Notes: a model not told the origin generated them from the sequence alone. A DNA stretch of 64,000 nt from Cenococcum geophilum 1.58 (GCA_001692895.1 KV748209.1:1612001-1676000); one strand, 5' to 3'. Shown: positions 1 to 10,580, numbered from the stretch's first letter. A program made the numbers and translations.

Positions 1-1
1 T

Positions 2-133
2 GAGTACGGTGTTGCGGCTGCGCACGGCGAGGTTCCTGCCGAGAAGCAGGTGATGACGAGATATTGTGGCCAGTGTGGAACAGGCACCACAACTCTATTT
101 TGCTCGAAGTGTGGATCTCAAGTCCCGAGGTAA
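2..133 (+). CDS. C-terminal end of a zinc-ribbon-like protein (partial)
   Basis: These are the last 43 codons of a gene that enters from the left edge; the frame ends with a TAA at 131-133. Counted from the first visible codon there is a CGQC knuckle at residues 22-25 and a CSKCG knuckle at 34-38. The spacing CxxC-x8-CxxCG is typical of a small zinc ribbon, and the protein stops six residues later. The upstream composition is balanced, unlike the AT-rich stretch that begins near position 400. I cannot name the parent protein because most of it lies outside the window. The zinc-binding role is inferred from the paired cysteines only. Confidence 0.5.
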   Translation, partial: EYGVAAAHGEVPAEKQVMTRYCGQCGTGTTTLFCSKCGSQVPR

Positions 134-1527
134 TCAGCTGGTAGATAGCTGGGTACAGTGTTCGTTATCTCGAATGGTTGGGGTATTAGGGGAAGCTGGA
201 ATATACTTCATGGTTATCTTCGTCCATATTCGACCGTTAATTTCCAGTCATTATTGTACCACTATATTGTTGCCGGCGTGCTTAACGATAGCTCGGTGTA
301 AGGAGTACAAGCCGCAATACATACTTTCTCTACCTCTGATACTCGTTTCGTGACTTGCTTATCTCCATCTCATCTTCCCATAGGCCAATGACTTCATCGG
401 GACTAAACATCATGATCCTTAAAGCACTTCGCAGTCACATGCCACTTCAGCTAAAGGATAGTCTAGATCGAGAATCAAGACTTTCCTTCATTATAGTAAG
501 GCTATTCATCTTTCTACTAGCAGCTTAATTAACGTAGACGTTAGAGAAAGGTCTTTAACCGCCCGTAAATTGTCCTCTAGAGCCTCTAAAACACTAAACG
601 TCTATATGGACGATTAATAAGAAAGTAGGAAGAAGGCAGTAACGAGAGGTTGCTGCTTAACTAGAGGACCTTATAGAGTCGGTAGAGGAGCCAGTATGCT
701 ACGGTCGCGCAGAGCCTATAACCTTAAAAACACCTAGATTATTAATTAACCAAATTAATCCCCTATATATTGTCTTTTATTTAAAGCTTTAAATGCAAGC
801 TTTAAGCCTCTAGTGATAAATTTTATAATATTTGGTGGGCGGTAAGCCAAACTTCCTAATCAGGAACGTAGAAAATTAAGATCTTATAATTTTATATTAA
901 ATATCGCAATTATACTCCGCTAGATAATTAATTATAATATTAAGAATATATTACTACTTATTTTATACTTAAAACCGATAAAATTATATACTTCCTAGAA
1001 TCGAATTATACAAATAGCTAAAATCTATTAAAAAGCTCTATATAGCTTTAAAAGTTCAATATAATATTAGATCTTTCCCGGAATAAAGTAATTATTCCTA
1101 AATATAACCTCTTAAAGCGGTACACGAATGTTCCTTTGAGGACTATTTGTTCCGGAATGAGGCGTGTACCGGTATAAAGCGGAACAAATCTACTAATAAA
1201 ACTAACCAACAAGATTTAGACAAAATACGGCCAATTGTCTATATATAAATATTTTACATAATATAGCCACAACGTCGTTATTTAATATAATAGATAGAGA
1301 AGCTAAAGAGCTCCTACCTTATAGTATTTTTATAATAACTGGACGTTATAAAAGGGTCGAGATACAGCAGTGAAAAAGGCGGTTTTTGGTGTATTTTGAT
1401 GCCCGGTGGAGATTTCGTTGGATAAGGAGCAGTATGCCCGCACCTGCGCGTAGTGCACGTACCAACGATCCATGGGGTCTGATTTATGAGATAAATATGG
1501 TCAGAATCCTGCCTGTCAGCGGCGCAC
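134..1527. other. Intergenic; AT-rich decayed (RIP-like) patch about 400-1380
   Basis: No convincing gene is present. From about 400 to 1380 the sequence becomes strongly AT-rich and full of TA steps, with no usable reading frame. It resembles the decayed transposon block at the right of the window and is probably an old repeat altered by repeat-induced point mutation. I could not assign it to a transposon family. Confidence 0.5.
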
Positions 1528-1890
1528 GTGCTGATAGTCCATGCCGTTCTCCTGGGCCTTTTAGCTTTTATGGATGTACTCCGTTACAGCAGGCAGAAAT
1601 GCGTCCTGAAATGCGGTGCTAACCCTAATGAGAAGTTAGAAGGTAGCGGTGAATTCAGAAATGCGCTTGTTGCAGCTATGAGCCCCCTTTCCACAGCCGG
1701 CACAGCGGAAAAAAAAGCATGGGAACAGGCAAAGGCAATAGTTGCGCTTTTACAAGAGCATGGAGCAGACCCTAGCGTAGTTTCCGGTTGTAAAAATGAG
1801 GAGTGGAATGAACGCTGGGATAGGAGCCTTGAAGTGGCGATTGGGGAGCCTAAACAAGAAGCCTGGCCCTCTGAGGTCTGTTCCGTTTAA
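1528..1890 (+). pseudogene. Ankyrin-repeat protein fragment
   Basis: The frame reads LKCGANPNE near 1610 and VALLQEHGADPS near 1760, two recognisable ankyrin-repeat ends (the GADP turn) separated by an insert with LVAAMSPL. The frame stops at 1890 with no further repeats. No proper gene start is visible: the sequence just upstream is decayed and the first methionine lies in a non-ankyrin context. It is best read as a left-over piece of an ankyrin gene beside a RIP-like patch. It could also be an exon of a spliced gene whose other exons I failed to see. Confidence 0.4.
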
Positions 1891-3023
1891 ATTCTTCGGA
1901 TTATAATAGAAATTCCTTAAGGGCTGTTCAGTTCTTTAATGTTATCAACCGCTCCCACGCCCACTTCAATTATTCCTGGTCGTTAAAGGATATGAACATG
2001 ACACCGCCAGACACTCTCATCGGCTAGACTCCAATCAGCCACGATGTGCTCGAGTTCGTCGTTTTCCTCTTGCGCCCGACCGCACCCTCTGACATCAATG
2101 CCACTGGGGAACGGGTAAGGAAATCGTAATGTTCTAGATGATGTGTGCTTATTTGAATTTAGAGTCCTTTTATTATTTCGTGACCGTTTGAAATCGGCAC
2201 TGTGAAGTAGATATATTTGTCGTGCCGAATCCCTAAAGAAACATGTATCTGCGCTACACATTCCTTCTCGCACTTCTAGAGCGCCGCACCAAGCGTTTGA
2301 ATCCTACATAACGCAAGGTTTAGGTTTCGAATATCTAAAAGCCTGGCGAGCCCTGATTTTGAGCAAGATGTCCCTCAGGAATCAGCGTGATGGTAAGTCC
2401 CTCATTACTAGTTCAAGAGTGCATTGAGTAGCTCTCGTGAGTCTCGTACAAGGCTTAGAGGTGAGAGATATCAGGGGATGAAGGTGAAGGCGAACTTGGT
2501 GAACAATAAGATTATCCCAAAGCCATTCACAGTAAAAAGAGAGGTTGAGCACAAAACCTCCAATCAATAAATACTGCTTATCATCCTGCTTTTATTTCTC
2601 AGGTAACTCATCTTGATTTAAATGCAACGGCTATTAGCTCACTTCACTTCAGCTCACCACTTAAGCGTTCATCTTTCCAACATGCGCCTACTTATTCTTC
2701 ACCTCTTCGACCGCTCATGCTCTCTTGCGTGATGGTCGACCGATGACTTCTCCACACCAACCTCAACATCCCACGTATCGCGCCTTGCATCGTAATACGC
2801 TTCACTTCATAACGTCTCCTCAACACGCCGAGCTTATTAGGTTAAATTATAACGTGCGCTTGGGTTTCGTTCTTGAGCCTTAACTTCGATTCTCTACTTC
2901 GTTACCAGTGAATGACTTGCCAGGCTCTCATCCAAAGCCATATCATCTCTACCGAGCAGAAGTAATCTTCCTTATGCTTTTATCTAGTCTCAATATTCCC
3001 TAACGATCATCCTGGTCTCAAAA
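1891..3023. other. Intergenic region upstream of the Cys-rich nuclear protein gene
   Basis: I see no gene I can support. A minus-strand open frame of 96 codons (1983-2273) has no recognisable motif. The motif TAAGGGCTGTTCAGTT near 1917 resembles the end of the inverted-repeat element at 6221-6577. The last 380 bases, with pyrimidine-rich tracts, are the likely promoter and leader of the plus-strand gene that starts at 3024. Confidence 0.4.
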
Positions 3024-5408
3024 ATGTCCACCACGATGACCGACACTCTTCAATCTCCTTTCCATTCCCCGTCAAACCAAGTCTTTTCCGCGTTCGACCG
3101 AGAAGGCTTCCCCCAAGCCTATGGCTCTCACGGTGACTATCATGATAGCTATCATGAAGATTACCAACATGATTACCAGGATGACTACCAAGTTGACCAC
3201 CAGTTCAACTCAGGCGAAGCACCTCACAGTCATGGCCAACCTCTCTTCGGGAGCGTTTCTGACTCACAACTAAATTTCGATTTCGATCTCACCACGGACG
3301 ATTATAATACCGACATCCTCTCCTATCTAGACCATCGCGGGCCGAGCTCTTTGCCCATCCAACCTCAGGACGAAGCTTCTCCCGCGCCCACCAGCCCCGC
3401 AAGTCATCCCAGCCCAGCATCCTCCAGCAACCCTCCAGCGGCAGAGTGCAAATACACGCTCCGTGCAACCGCCCGCAGTGGACTGAACATCCCACAAACG
3501 TGGTACGACCACGATGAGAGTGGCACCTACGACCCTGCCGATGAGCGGCGCCGGCCCGCAGCACCCAAGAAGCGTAAACTCTCTACGGTGAACGGGAAAG
3601 CGGAGGCCATCGGCAACTCGAGCGAGGAGGGCCAGAAGGAGCCGAGCCTGATCGCCAAGTTCCGCTTCGCATCGTGGAAGGCGCGCCAGGTGCTGCAGCA
3701 GTGCGCAGACAGCATTCCAGATGCGGGCGACGGTGACGCCTACGCACACGAGAACGGCTTCCTCAATGGCGGTGAGGATGATGAAGGCGGAGCTGGTCCA
3801 TCTCATGCTTCGCCCTCTGACCACCACCACAATCGCCGCCAGAACCAGAACCAGGGCCAGGACCAGGACCTCAGCACCCAGCTCCCCGCCATCCCGGACC
3901 CGCTCGGCCTGGTATCCGATCTGCGTCACCACCCCGCCGCGCGTGGCTGCAAGATCTGCAGGGCGAACAACACAACCTGTCCTCTACAGTTGGTCGACGG
4001 GAGCTATCCCTGCACATATTGCGTGATGGAAGATGCCCACTGCGAACTGATAACCCCTCCAACCGTTAAAGACGCGTGTCTGCGCTGCCAGTGCCTCCAC
4101 CGGCCCTGCTCCTACCTCGACGACGGGACCGCGGAGGGGCCATGCGATGAGTGCGCCGAGGAGTGGGAGAGGGAGCGAGACGGCGGGCACGGGAAGCATG
4201 GACGGGAGCCCTGTCTCGCGGGCCCGGCGCCGGGGAGTGTCCAGCGGGCGTGGATGGAGCTGATGCCAGTGCAGGAGCGGAAGTTCAAAGCCTGCACGGC
4301 GTGTCGGCAGGTGAAGAAGCGGTGCTCGCTGAAGAGCAAGACGGCGCGGCCGCCGTGTCGCGCGTGCAGGGACGTGGGGATCTCTTGTACGTTCACGGAA
4401 ATCTGCAGGACGAATAAGGGGAAGAGGGCAGTCCGCGACAGCGACGGCGACGATGACGAGGACGAGGACGACGCAGCGGAAGAAACGGATGACGAGGATG
4501 ATGGCGACGATGCAGTCCACCGGCAGCATGACAACGGCGCCGCCGACGTATCCCGCAACGCCCTTTCACGCCTCTCCCTCGACCCACCAACCCCCCGCCG
4601 CCCCGGCCAACACCAGCTCCCCGACCCCGACTCCTCCGCCGCATCCCGCCCTCCAACCCCTTCATTCCTCATGACAGATGCCCACGGCCACCGCGGCCTC
4701 ACCACCACCATCACCACCTCCTTTACCCACCCCGTCACCTTCAACCACCCCCCCACCCCCACCCATCCCTGCCACTTCTGCGCCTCCCCCGCCTTCGCGC
4801 TCTTCGGGCTGGGCTCCCGCGCCGTCTACGCCATCGCGTGGGGCAGCGGGCTCGGGTACACGGAGCTCATCGGCGGACACGGCGCCGATGGGGTCGAGGC
4901 GAGCAGGATGTGTGCGCAGTGTACGGGGGAGCGGGCGCAGGTGGTGTTGTGTCCGGGCCATGGGTTTGTGGCGGTGGAGGAGGAAGGGGAGGAGGGGTTA
5001 GTGGAGGCGATGGAGCGGCTTGTAGAGGCGGCGGAGGAGGCGGAGGGGGAGAGACGCAGGTGGTGTTGGGTTTGTTTTGGGCTTGCAAGGTGGAGGTGTG
5101 CGGTGGATCAGGGAGGGGTTCTTGTGGAGGGGGGTGAGGGAGATGGGGCGGATGGGGAAGGGTGTGGGCTCAGGCTCTGTGAGCGGTGTGTCGGGTGGTT
5201 GGTTGAGCGGTTTGAATGCGATTTGGATAGGATGGTGGAGGCTGTGCAGGGGGGTGTGGAAGTGGGAGGGGAGGATGGGAGGGAGTTGATTGTGCGTGCG
5301 GATGTCGAGTTTTTGAGGACGGATGGGCTGTTGATGCGGAATCTGACGGCGATGGCGGAGGCAGAAGCAGAGGTAGAGGTGCAAGGTGAGATGGAGGCGG
5401 ACTACTGA
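3024..5408 (+). CDS. Cys-rich nuclear protein with tandem Zn2Cys6-like clusters
   Basis: A single-exon gene of 794 codons that starts at an ATG after CTCAAAA. The N-terminus is acidic and Tyr/His-rich (DYHDSYHEDYQHDY), followed by a Ser/Pro-rich stretch and a basic KKRKL motif near residue 185 that could be a nuclear signal. Three Cys arrays follow. Array 1 is C309, C312, C319, C330, C333, C340 (CX2CX6CX10CX2CX6C). Array 2 starts C352, C355, C362, C374, C377, and its sixth Cys is distant. Array 3 is C424, C427, C434, C445, C448, C455, with the basic loop RQVKKRC of fungal binuclear zinc clusters. An acidic DDDEDEDD tract follows. The C-terminal third has more Cys pairs (CHFC, CAQC, CWVC, CERC) that may form another zinc-binding module. 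Known Zn2Cys6 proteins are DNA-binding regulators; that role here is inferred. No target is suggested by the neighbours. Confidence 0.8.
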   Translation: MSTTMTDTLQSPFHSPSNQVFSAFDREGFPQAYGSHGDYHDSYHEDYQHDYQDDYQVDHQFNSGEAPHSHGQPLFGSVSDSQLNFDFDLTTDDYNTDILSYLDHRGPSSLPIQPQDEASPAPTSPASHPSPASSSNPPAAECKYTLRATARSGLNIPQTWYDHDESGTYDPADERRRPAAPKKRKLSTVNGKAEAIGNSSEEGQKEPSLIAKFRFASWKARQVLQQCADSIPDAGDGDAYAHENGFLNGGEDDEGGAGPSHASPSDHHHNRRQNQNQGQDQDLSTQLPAIPDPLGLVSDLRHHPAARGCKICRANNTTCPLQLVDGSYPCTYCVMEDAHCELITPPTVKDACLRCQCLHRPCSYLDDGTAEGPCDECAEEWERERDGGHGKHGREPCLAGPAPGSVQRAWMELMPVQERKFKACTACRQVKKRCSLKSKTARPPCRACRDVGISCTFTEICRTNKGKRAVRDSDGDDDEDEDDAAEETDDEDDGDDAVHRQHDNGAADVSRNALSRLSLDPPTPRRPGQHQLPDPDSSAASRPPTPSFLMTDAHGHRGLTTTITTSFTHPVTFNHPPTPTHPCHFCASPAFALFGLGSRAVYAIAWGSGLGYTELIGGHGADGVEASRMCAQCTGERAQVVLCPGHGFVAVEEEGEEGLVEAMERLVEAAEEAEGERRRWCWVCFGLARWRCAVDQGGVLVEGGEGDGADGEGCGLRLCERCVGWLVERFECDLDRMVEAVQGGVEVGGEDGRELIVRADVEFLRTDGLLMRNLTAMAEAEAEVEVQGEMEADY

Positions 5409-6220
5409 AGTTACTGGAAGATCAGCATCTTGAGATGTTCCCATCTTCTGGAGCGCGGTTCGCTCAGCTGGGTTGAAAGGCAGGGCGTTGAAAGGAAGCT
5501 TTGTGAGTTTCGTTCGTTGCTCAGGTCTGCTCTAGTCTGCTTCAGCATCTTGTTCAAGCCTTGTAGTGCGCTAGCTTGCCTTCGTGATTGAGGTTTTGGA
5601 GTACGGATCTGTTTCCACCTTCCTCCATTCCCTGCCATGATTCTCCCCACTAGCACCGTCCGCTTTCTTTAAAAGGGTACAGCGTATTCGATTTGCTCTT
5701 TCTTGCTTGGAGTCCTGTCTCTATGGCTAATTATTTCTTCCCACTTCTTCTATTTCTTTCCAATAATCCAGCTCACCATGTCTTTATGGGCAGTCATTAA
5801 TCTTCCGAATTTCCCGAACTTTGACTGGTCAGAGATCTCGACCCAAACGACTCACTAAGGACATTACGCTTTGGTTGGCGCTTGAGAGTTTGAAAATCGA
5901 GGAGCTGCAGCTGATGGCGGAACCTTTAGATCAACATGCCTCCGCCGCTAACAAAATCCTCGGCCAGCCAAAAGAATCTTCCAACTCCACAGTTCGCTCG
6001 TGATAGAGCGGATTGCGCTCGTCGACATCCAAGGCCGATAGTTCGATAGCAGTGATGTCGGAATAGAAAGGTTTGTCGTCCGTGACCAGTGGCCCAGGCA
6101 CCATCTGCACCGCCACCGACGACGACATCAACTCCCGTCTCCGCACTGTCGTCGCTGAAATGCAAGTTGTATTTCCCTTTGGCTTTTGCGTCTGCTTCGA
6201 CGCGAAGCAATTTGCGATTC
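5409..6220. other. Intergenic; possible coding debris on the minus strand
   Basis: The 3' flank of the plus-strand gene runs into unique-looking sequence. Between about 5926 and 6210 two minus-strand frames are open over the same stretch, one with the text DDKPFYSDITAIELSALD. This could be the remnant of an exon, but no start, splice sites or motif support a gene. Confidence 0.3.
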
Positions 6221-6577
6221 CACTAAAGGGTTGTTCGGTTGCAATATGGAGGCCTCACATTCAGTTCATAATCCGTTTTGTCTACACAGCCTTAAAATTT
6301 TAATGTTCCTCTCACCGCTCGCAAAACGCCAGAATAGTACGTACGCTAAAATATTAGCAACTTTACCGTATACAGCGTGACAGCTTCTAAAATGGAGCTC
6401 TTGGCGTCATTTCAATATGGAGCTTGAAACTCCATATTCGGATTCTATTTCAATCTGAAGACTCCATATTGCACACGCCCGTGCAACCTGTAGAGCCACA
6501 GACGCGTGTCAAATTGGGAGGGAACGCGTTAGTTCATATTCAATCTGACGGTTTTGCAACCGAGCATTCCCTAAATG
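6221..6577. mobile_element. Candidate MITE with 24-bp terminal inverted repeats
   Basis: The left end (6221-6244, CACTAAAGGGTTGTTCGGTT plus GCAA) and the reverse complement of the right end (6554-6577) match at 18 of 24 positions, with an identical inner TCGGTTGCAA. Inside lie repeated AATATGGAG and CTCCATATT words, including a hairpin near 6412-6436. It has no coding capacity. This is the structure of a non-autonomous DNA transposon. I could not identify a clean target-site duplication, so the family is left open. Confidence 0.45.
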
Positions 6578-7359
6578 TGTCAGGTTGGTGAGATACTGTC
6601 ATTGTCAAAATATCGGTAAAAATCGCCAAGCCGCACGATGCGCATAATCCCCATAGCCCCGCCAATATTGCTCTATATTTAATAAATAGAGGCCTATTTT
6701 ATAGCTCTATTCTAGGTCTATAAAATAAGCCCTTATTTATATAACTTAGGGCTATTTTAGTAGAGTTGTAGGGGGTACTTATTTTTGGCCGTTTAATAAA
6801 AAGTCGCTTGTTAAAAGATTAAGTATATAGTTGGATATATAGACGGAACATCGTATTTGAGGATAGCGGTAGCGTCTAAATAGGTCCTTAAATTTACCGG
6901 ATAGGACTAGTGCGAATGCGGCGCTAGTTGGCTATATAAGCATAGGTATAAACTTAAAGGTATTAATTATAAATAAGATGCTTTAAAGAATAGTAAGGTA
7001 TAGAGGGCTCTATAATTAATAATTATTAATAAAGATTAAAGAGATTTAGCTAAAGACGCGTGAATAAAGGTATATTAATTACATAGAGACCAGGTAGTTA
7101 ATTGGTGTAACGAATTGTGGGACTTCGGCAGGGCCCCCTGGCTGCTTGCGACCCACCTACAAAATATAACCCTGATACCGTAGTACATTATCGGTAATAA
7201 CGGAGTCCACGGGCTTCTCCGTGATAATCTTAATATATGTACATTAGCGGACAGGCATCGATACGAAGCCTCATTCAACGAGTATTAAGCTTGTGGTGTC
7301 CTGTCTTGATCGGCCAATTACGGACGTTCCAGACTACTCTCGCCTGCTCCCTCATCACC
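6578..7359. other. Intergenic; AT-rich decayed patch and lactonase promoter
   Basis: From about 6650 to 7075 the sequence is AT-rich with many TA steps and no frames, again RIP-like. From about 7080 to 7359 the composition recovers; this 280-bp stretch is the only candidate promoter for the lactonase gene that starts at 7360. Confidence 0.4.
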
Positions 7360-8928
7360 ATGCCGTCTACCATCGCGGTCCTCGCCGCCGGGATCATTAT
7401 CAGTACGGCTCTCGGTCCGGCTTCATGGAGTGCCTTGGCGCAGAAGTTACCTGCAGCTGCCCAGATCATCGATCAGAAGGTGTTCAATGTTTTGGATTTC
7501 GTCCCGCCGCCCACGGAAGCCAATGACTCAACGGTACGTCTTCGCTCTCCTTTAAAGCTACCGTAAAATCGCAATACTAATAGAAACATAGGTATTCCTC
7601 TGGCCTGGGGTCACTCAGCAGTCCCTGACCGCCAAACCATTCCACATCTACGACGATGAGTTTTACGATGTGATTGGGCCCAACCCGTCCCTGACTTTGA
7701 TTGCGTCCTCGGATACAGACCCCATCTTTCATGAAGCAGTCACATGGTAGGTTGAACATCTCTGCCGCACTCCAGCGAAGGTTCAAGTCTAATCCAGTGG
7801 TCCGAAACCTCAGGTACCCCCCTCGGGATGAAGTCTTCTTCGTCCAGAACGCCGGTGTTCCCGCGGCAGGGACAGGCCTCAACAAATCTTCTATCATTCA
7901 GAAGATCTCTCTCGCCGAGGCAGAGGCAGTGCGTAAAGGAACTCTTGCTGCCGCAACGGTGACCGTCGTAAACACGTCGAACCCCCAGGTCATTAACCCC
8001 AATGGTGTGTGCAGTCCATCCGAGTTACAGCTTCAAGTTGTGGTTCACTAATCCGCCACAGGCGGCACGAACTACAAGGGCCAGATCATCTTCGCCGGTG
8101 AAGGCCAAGGTCCGGACGTGGCGTCGGCCCTGTATGTCATGAACCCTCAGGAGCCATATAACACCACTAGTAAGCGTCACATAACTGAATACAAGAGTCC
8201 GAAGCTCCAAACCTGACAGTACCCAGCCCTCTTGAACAACTATTTCGGTCGACAGTTCAATTCACTCAACGACTTGGTCGTCAATCCCCGCAATGGCGAC
8301 CTTTACTTCACAGACCCTTCCTATGGATATCTTCAAGACTTCCGCCCCCTTCCCGGATTGCGCAACCAAGTATACCGCTACAACTTCTCGACGGGTGCGG
8401 TCACAGCGGTCGCCGACGACTTCACGCTTCCCAACGGTTAGTTCGACATATATCCTTGAGTGCGTATTTTGCTCACAATCAACAGGCATTACATTCTCTC
8501 CTGACGGCCAGCGCGCGTACGTGACGGACACCGGCATCGCACTTGGTTTCTACGGTCGTAATCTATCTTCGCCAGCATCTGTGTATCAGTTCGACGTGAA
8601 CGAGGACGGTACTTGGCAAAACCGCAAGACCTTTGCCTACGTCCCATCTTTCATTCCGGACGGTGCGTTGCGCTAATTTAACATGACGATCCAGGCAAAT
8701 TGACTGACATCTATGGCAGGCGTGCATACCGACTCCGAGGGTCGTGTCTATTCTGGCTGCGGCGACGGTGTCCATGTGTGGAATACCTCGGGCAAGCTCA
8801 TCGGCAAGATTTACACGGGCACCACGGCGGCCAATTTCCAGTTCGCCGGCAAAGGACGTATGATTATCACCGGGCAGACCAAGCTTTTCTACGCCACACT
8901 TGCTGCGTCTGGCGCCGCTCTTACTTGA
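7360..8928 (+). CDS. Secreted SMP-30/gluconolactonase-like lactonohydrolase
   Basis: Seven exons: 7360-7533, 7592-7746, 7814-8004, 8062-8169, 8227-8436, 8486-8662 and 8720-8928, which give 407 residues, a normal length for fungal lactonohydrolases. All six introns are short (49-67 nt) with GT-AG ends, and the phases agree. The first 27 residues form a signal peptide (hydrophobic VLAAGIIISTALG, then SALA before QKLP). Family landmarks are HEAVTWYPPRDEVFF (E106, candidate metal ligand), NSLNDLVV (N224) followed by YFTDPSYGY, and FSPDGQRAYVTDTG (D294). Members are six-bladed beta-propellers that use a divalent metal to open aldonolactones or other lactones. The substrate is not readable from sequence. 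The acceptor of exon 5 was chosen at 8226 because it restores TLLNNYFGRQFNS. The gene is intact although decayed patches lie on both sides. Confidence 0.88.
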
Positions 8929-9708
8929 TTGTCGGGTATCAGACAGATTAAGACACCTTTACCGCCGACATGCAGACGAAGGCGGGTGGTAGCCATAACT
9001 TATAGGGCGGAAGAGATAACCGGAGGGGTTTAGAGTGGCGTCGGCTTATAGTGGCCATAATACAGATAATATTTCACTCGCTTATGCTGGAGACCAAATT
9101 GATAAGCTATATAGTTCACGGGGATGGAGCCGGAGCAAGGAGTNCATGTGTATTGGCCTTAGTAATCGATGGTATTGGCCCAGTCGCGCCCGTACGCCTT
9201 CTTTAACGGCGCAATAGTAGTCCTCACGACCTGGGTGACGACATCTAACCGACCAAGAAGCAGCGGCGGAGGTAGTAGCGGCTGCAGTTTAGTTTATAGG
9301 CTGCGGAAGGTCCGCTAAAGGTCGTTAGGACCGTCTACTTCTTTTCTCCTATATATATAGAGTTAGAAAGGTAGTAAGTTTAAAAAGAGTAAACAAAGAA
9401 TTAACCCTATAAAAGTTATAGGTCTTATACGGAAGCCTACGACGGTTTGTTGCAAAGTCAGCGGAAGAGCGATACTGCTTACAGGCAGTATAAAATGGGC
9501 GGTTAGAAGGCATTTAGGCGGTAGGTAGGGAGTAGTATTTAAGCAGTAAGGGGTAGGATTTGAGGTCGCGAGGTTGTAAGGTAGTAAGGTCGCGAATTTG
9601 ATGGGGTAAGCACGTCCCTAAGCACGTCCCTTGTATTAGGTGACCCGACAAATAACAACCCATCAAAAAAATTAATTCAGTACTATAGAAGAAGAAGAAG
9701 AAGAAGAT
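8929..9708. other. AT-rich decayed intergenic sequence
   Basis: AT-rich sequence with RIP-like TA-dense stretches (about 9230-9450) and no supported gene. There is one ambiguous base (n) at 9144. A GAA/TTC microsatellite lies near 9687-9707. Confidence 0.45.
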
Positions 9709-9825
9709 ATTAAGAGCCGTCCATGCGAGCTTCGGCTGAGTCGCCAATGGGTAATCGTCTGGTAGTGGTGGCAGAGTCTTCCAAGCTTCGTATTCGTCCG
9801 ACGCGTCGATAGAGCTTTGAGCCAC
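9709..9825 (-). pseudogene. Possible N-terminal gene fragment
   Basis: Read on the minus strand from an ATG at 9825, about 39 codons look like a real protein start (MAQSSIDASDEYEAWKTLPP and onward, ending near PKLAWTALN). The frame then runs into the GAA/TTC microsatellite and becomes a run of Phe. No downstream exon is evident. It may be the first exon of a gene truncated by repeat insertion and decay. I do not recognise the family. Confidence 0.25.
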
Positions 9826-10040
9826 GCGGCTGGTGTTACCTAAATAGTCCTGTTTGCTCCATTTGCATACTCAGAAATATCCAAAATCGTTCATCTACAA
9901 CACCAAAAATCTATCACGAACTTCAGATCTCTGCCAAAATTATATATATATTTCCTATTAAGCGGTCAAGCAAGCAAGCAAGTAGACCCTCTTTTGGCTT
10001 GCTGGCTTGCCCAAATCAGGCCCTTCGGCTTGCTTAATAG

Positions 10041-10580
10041 CAAGTCTGCTTAAGAGAGATAGGCCTTACGCTAGCCGATGTTATCATCCTTGATATTCGC
10101 ACACTGCTAGACGACCGTCGCATCAAAATGATGAATGAGAATGAAAAAGACCGGGCAATGTGCGAAGCGTATAACGTAACTCGGGAGATGTTGCAAATGA
10201 TCAAACCAAAGATCATTGTTTCATGCCAATGCAGCACCCTTAATATAAAATGGGGTGGTGGTACACACGATATCGCTAGGAAGCTATGTTCGTCGATGAG
10301 AGGCGCAGAAAATGGAGAAGTCAACGAGACGTATATCGAAGGCCATAAGATTCACGTAGTACAAGCATATCACCCCGGAGGCTTCTTGAATCATCGCAGT
10401 CATGAAGACCCTAATGGGGAACGTTTGAGGAGGCTCCTTCTAAGGGTATATCGCCCGTGTGACTGGGAACTAAAGCGGAAGGAAGTTGAAGCTAAGGTAG
10501 TTTCGATGAATAACTTCATCAACGAACTTGGCCATATATACGGGTTTGCCCACGGATATCTCAGATGGGTTTCCAATTGA
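10041..10580 (+). CDS. Conserved-looking hypothetical protein, probably N-truncated
   Basis: The frame is open from 10041 to the TGA at 10578-10580, but its first ATG is at 10128. The codons before that ATG already look coding (LADVIILDIRTLLDDRRIK), so the true start probably lay upstream, where the sequence is now AT-rich and repetitive (GCAAGCAAGCAAG near 9970). Later landmarks are KPKIIVSCQCST, HKIHVVQAYHPGGFLN and LRRLLLRVYRPCDWE. The arrangement, a buried VIILD strand, then an IIVSCQC strand, then a hydrophobic strand ending in YHPGG, is loosely like uracil-DNA-glycosylase-fold proteins. This is a weak guess and I claim no activity. Either this is a truncated gene or a 5' exon has been missed. 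Confidence 0.45.
   Translation, partial: QVCLREIGLTLADVIILDIRTLLDDRRIKMMNENEKDRAMCEAYNVTREMLQMIKPKIIVSCQCSTLNIKWGGGTHDIARKLCSSMRGAENGEVNETYIEGHKIHVVQAYHPGGFLNHRSHEDPNGERLRRLLLRVYRPCDWELKRKEVEAKVVSMNNFINELGHIYGFAHGYLRWVSN

Noticed and set aside
4112-4762. 216-codon minus-strand frame inside the zinc-cluster gene
   Set aside because: It is a shadow of a GC-rich coding region; the plus frame holds the ordered Cys arrays.
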